Assembly: GCA_949318235.1 (NCBI GenBank)
Contig: OX439131.1
Location: forward strand, 9,878,231-9,942,230
DNA from: Ecdyonurus torrentis
Taxonomy: Eukaryota; Arthropoda; Insecta; Ephemeroptera; Heptageniidae
Direction of reading: 5' to 3'
DNA: 64,000 nucleotides
The notes under the pieces were generated by a model. The model had not been told where the DNA came from, did no database searches, and saw nothing but the letters and a program-made list of their open reading frames with translations. Within the stretch, counting starts at the first letter, position 1. The number at the start of each line of letters is the position of its first letter. This document shows, in pieces, positions 1 through 64,000 of the stretch. A program made the translations under genes and the position numbers.

Positions 1-634
1 GGGTTACGAGGTGGCGCCTTCATCATCATCACAAATGTTACGTCTTATTTCTTATTATAGCTATCATATGTTGCACCATAAAAAATAATATTGACACTAG
101 TTTGTCTCGTTCTCCCTTGCTGTTCCTTCCCCCTCCCTCTTCCTATCTCGCTATAATCACCTATATAACATTACAAATTTATGATCGCATTTTGGGTAAT
201 TAAACATTGTATTAAAAACAAACCCCTTTTTTAAATAATTTTTTGAATAATTTATAGGTAATTTATTTTCATATTTGTTCATTTTTACATAAAAAAAAAC
301 ATGTCATCAAATTAAAATTTTCATGTAATTGGTTTTATAAAAAAAAAAAAAAAAAAAAATCAATAAATATATATATGAATATTATTATGAATGAGATATT
401 ACCTCTGTATAAAAAAAACCTGATACCATTAAAAACAATTTCAAAATATAATTACATTTATAGTTTAAAGGTTAGATATATCAACTCGTAAATAATAATA
501 AAAGCGTTGACATTAATAGTATAACTCTGTAAGCTATGGTAAAAGCAACAGTTCACATAAAGCCATTTTGTTTTCATAATAATGTAGACGGCATGAGAAA
601 GTCAGTATATAGTTTGCGAACAAACGTGAGCGTA

Positions 635-698
<64 letters not shown>

Positions 699-833
699 GG
701 CAGCTTGGTATATCGTTAAATTACCTCAAGGATCATGTTGCATTATGTAATTTGTGTACGGCTGGGAAATATGATGCGATAATATTATAATATATTAACT
801 CTGACGTCATTTCACTAAATCTGTGTGTTTCAG
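1..833. other. Upstream region or intron before exon 1
   Basis: A+T-rich with a poly(A) tract (340-358) and a (GA)n tract (639-697). No coding sequence is recognised. The short frame at 536-790 owes its length to the GA repeat (Arg-Glu translation). A splice acceptor at 832-833 suggests this is the end of an intron; if so, the transcription start lies outside the window. The CRE at 802 would equally suit a promoter. Confidence 0.6.
802..809 (+). promoter_or_regulatory. Perfect CRE palindrome TGACGTCA, 25 bp before exon 1
   Basis: An exact match to the full CREB/ATF site, immediately upstream of the exon carrying the start codon. Function is inferred only. Confidence 0.4.
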
Positions 834-856
834 GGATCATCACCACGTCTGGCAGG

Positions 857-62730
<61,874 letters not shown>

Positions 62731-62861
62731 CCCTCATGTTTTTACGAGGATGCGGAATGGATCGACCTTCACATCGACAATAACCTTACCATACTGACAG
62801 TTTTACCTCTGTTCACATCTAATATTCTTCAACTACCACGGATGGAGATATTCAGTCCATA

Positions 62862-62867
62862 AATAAA
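62862..62867 (+). promoter_or_regulatory. Poly(A) signal AATAAA, proximal
   Basis: Canonical hexamer 132 bases after the stop codon, inside an A-rich stretch, so it may be coincidental. Confidence 0.4.
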
Positions 62868-63046
62868 AAAATAATACTTTTAAATAATTAATTAATGAAA
62901 AAAAATTAAATAGTATAAAATTAAGATTTTTTAATAAAAAAATTAATAAATTTCCTAATAAATTTTTTGGACTGAAACCATTTAATAATAATAATAATAA
63001 TAAAACGGGTGTAATAAATTTACTATATTAGATTTTTGACTCTGTA

Positions 63047-63052
63047 AATAAA
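63047..63052 (+). promoter_or_regulatory. Poly(A) signal AATAAA, distal (preferred)
   Basis: AATAAA is followed by gtgcacta and an A run at about +9, then a T-rich stretch (ttttttgttat) from 63088. This is the usual layout of a cleavage site. Confidence 0.55.
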
Positions 63053-63080
63053 GTGCACTAAAAAAACATGGAACAATTTG

Positions 63081-64000
63081 CATGATTTTTTGTTATATCA
63101 ATAAATTTTTCAGTAATTATTTGTTTTAATATACCTAAATTAAAAAATAATAAAATATGAAATAAACAACAATAGCTAAAATGTTAAAAACATGCATGTT
63201 GTTCATAAAATATTTTTAAAATACGGAGTTATTTAATTAAAAAAAAATAAACAAATAAAATATAACATTTAAATACGCTTTAAATTGAGGTAAAATTTGT
63301 GCAAAATTGGCCGCAAGAAAGTGTGGCTAGTTTAGGCGATTGAAAAGTTGTCTAAATATCAGGCACTTTGGTCCAAAAAACTATTCTTGCGATTCCAACT
63401 ATAGATAAAAAAAAATTTTGAGCTTGTCTGGTATTCAGAATAAAACAAATATATATAAAATTTCAATTCAATTTTTAATAATATAACTATAGAATATAAA
63501 GTAAAAGTAAATTTTGACATAATGAAAAGTTTTTTCTACATTTTTTTTCTTTTTTGTAGTTAGCTAGTTAAAAAAATTAGAATAGAACAACTAAATAAAT
63601 AAATAGTATGGGACAGTTTTTTTGATTATCAGACAAGTGTTTTTACCAACTTTGTAATGTTATGGGATCAATAATAATTTTTTTAATAAATAAACTATAA
63701 ACTTATGTAACTAATTAATCTCCAACATCTTATTATATTATAGTAATAAGTTTGATCTATAAGATCAAAGCTGGGGATTAAATTTAAATGATTTTTAAGT
63801 GCTGAAGTTTATCGTTAAGCACATTTTAAGAAATAAATAATAATAATAAAAAAAGATGATCGTAAATTGCAAACACAAAGATTAAAAAATGTAAATAAGT
63901 AAATAAAAAAATAAAAAAACAATGTGATTTCTCTTAATAGTAAAACCATTGTATGAAAAAAAAATTAAATTGTTATTTGCCTTATATATCGACGCATGTT
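63081..64000. other. Downstream of CNGA: no feature seen
   Basis: A+T-rich with further AATAAA words and a 19-bp palindrome near 63751. Nothing coding is recognised on either strand. Confidence 0.5.

Larger units (their letters stand above)
62731..63080 (+). other. CngA: CNGA 3' UTR (probable)
   Basis: Non-coding sequence follows the stop. The first 120 bases are moderately G+C-rich, then A+T-rich. The end is inferred from the second poly(A) signal; the exact cleavage site cannot be seen. Confidence 0.6.

Noticed and set aside
536..790. Open frame with an Arg-Glu repeat
   Set aside because: Translation of a (GA)n microsatellite. The same applies to the Ser-Leu, Tyr-Ile, Thr-His and Cys-Val repeat frames throughout the window.
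63751..63769. TTTGATCT-ATA-AGATCAAA palindrome downstream of the gene
   Set aside because: Short and A+T-rich; expected occasionally by chance, and no terminator function is known for such a site here.

Overview
The window is one locus of an arthropod genome. It holds a single protein-coding gene, on the + strand: a cyclic nucleotide-gated cation channel alpha subunit (CNGA / CngA type). Eight coding exons at 834-2171, 46936-47076, 50154-50306, 52650-52787, 55404-55571, 57289-57451, 59522-59634 and 62456-62730 join in frame, with GT-AG introns, into an 821-residue protein from the ATG at 857 (2466 nt including stop). Exon 1 encodes a Gly/Ser-rich N-terminus, S1-S6 and the pore. Exons 2-5 encode the C-linker and cyclic-nucleotide-binding domain. 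Exons 6-7 encode a low-complexity linker, and exon 8 a leucine-zipper-like coiled coil. The protein should form tetrameric cGMP/cAMP-opened cation channels in sensory or neuronal membranes.

The DNA is strongly A+T-rich and loaded with very long (AT)n, (GA/CT)n, (AC)n and poly(A/T) tracts. With the invertebrate-type CNGA protein this fits an arthropod, most likely a crustacean; penaeid-like microsatellite load is suggestive, but the species cannot be fixed from the sequence.

Layout: 1-833 is upstream DNA with a (GA)n tract, a perfect CRE and a probable splice acceptor, so an upstream exon may lie outside the window. Exon 1 is followed by a 44.8-kb intron. That intron contains a 4.08-kb foldback-type transposon (3899-7974) with 72-bp subrepeat arrays and an 8-bp target duplication. 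It also contains four palindromic MITE-like elements flanked by TTAA or TTCA, another palindromic element at 42.35 kb, and several G+C-richer islands beside GA/CT tracts. Two islands carry RFX X-box consensus sites followed by a CRE, and one carries two CREs. Introns 2-7 are 1.7-3.1 kb each. The 3' UTR starts at 62731, with AATAAA at 62862 and 63047; the rest is A+T-rich sequence with no visible gene.

The main unexplained signal is a strong excess of the perfect palindrome TGACGTCA. I count 12 copies by hand against less than one expected. They occur at the centre of MITEs, in both foldback arms, next to X-boxes, just before exon 1, and twice within coding exon 7.
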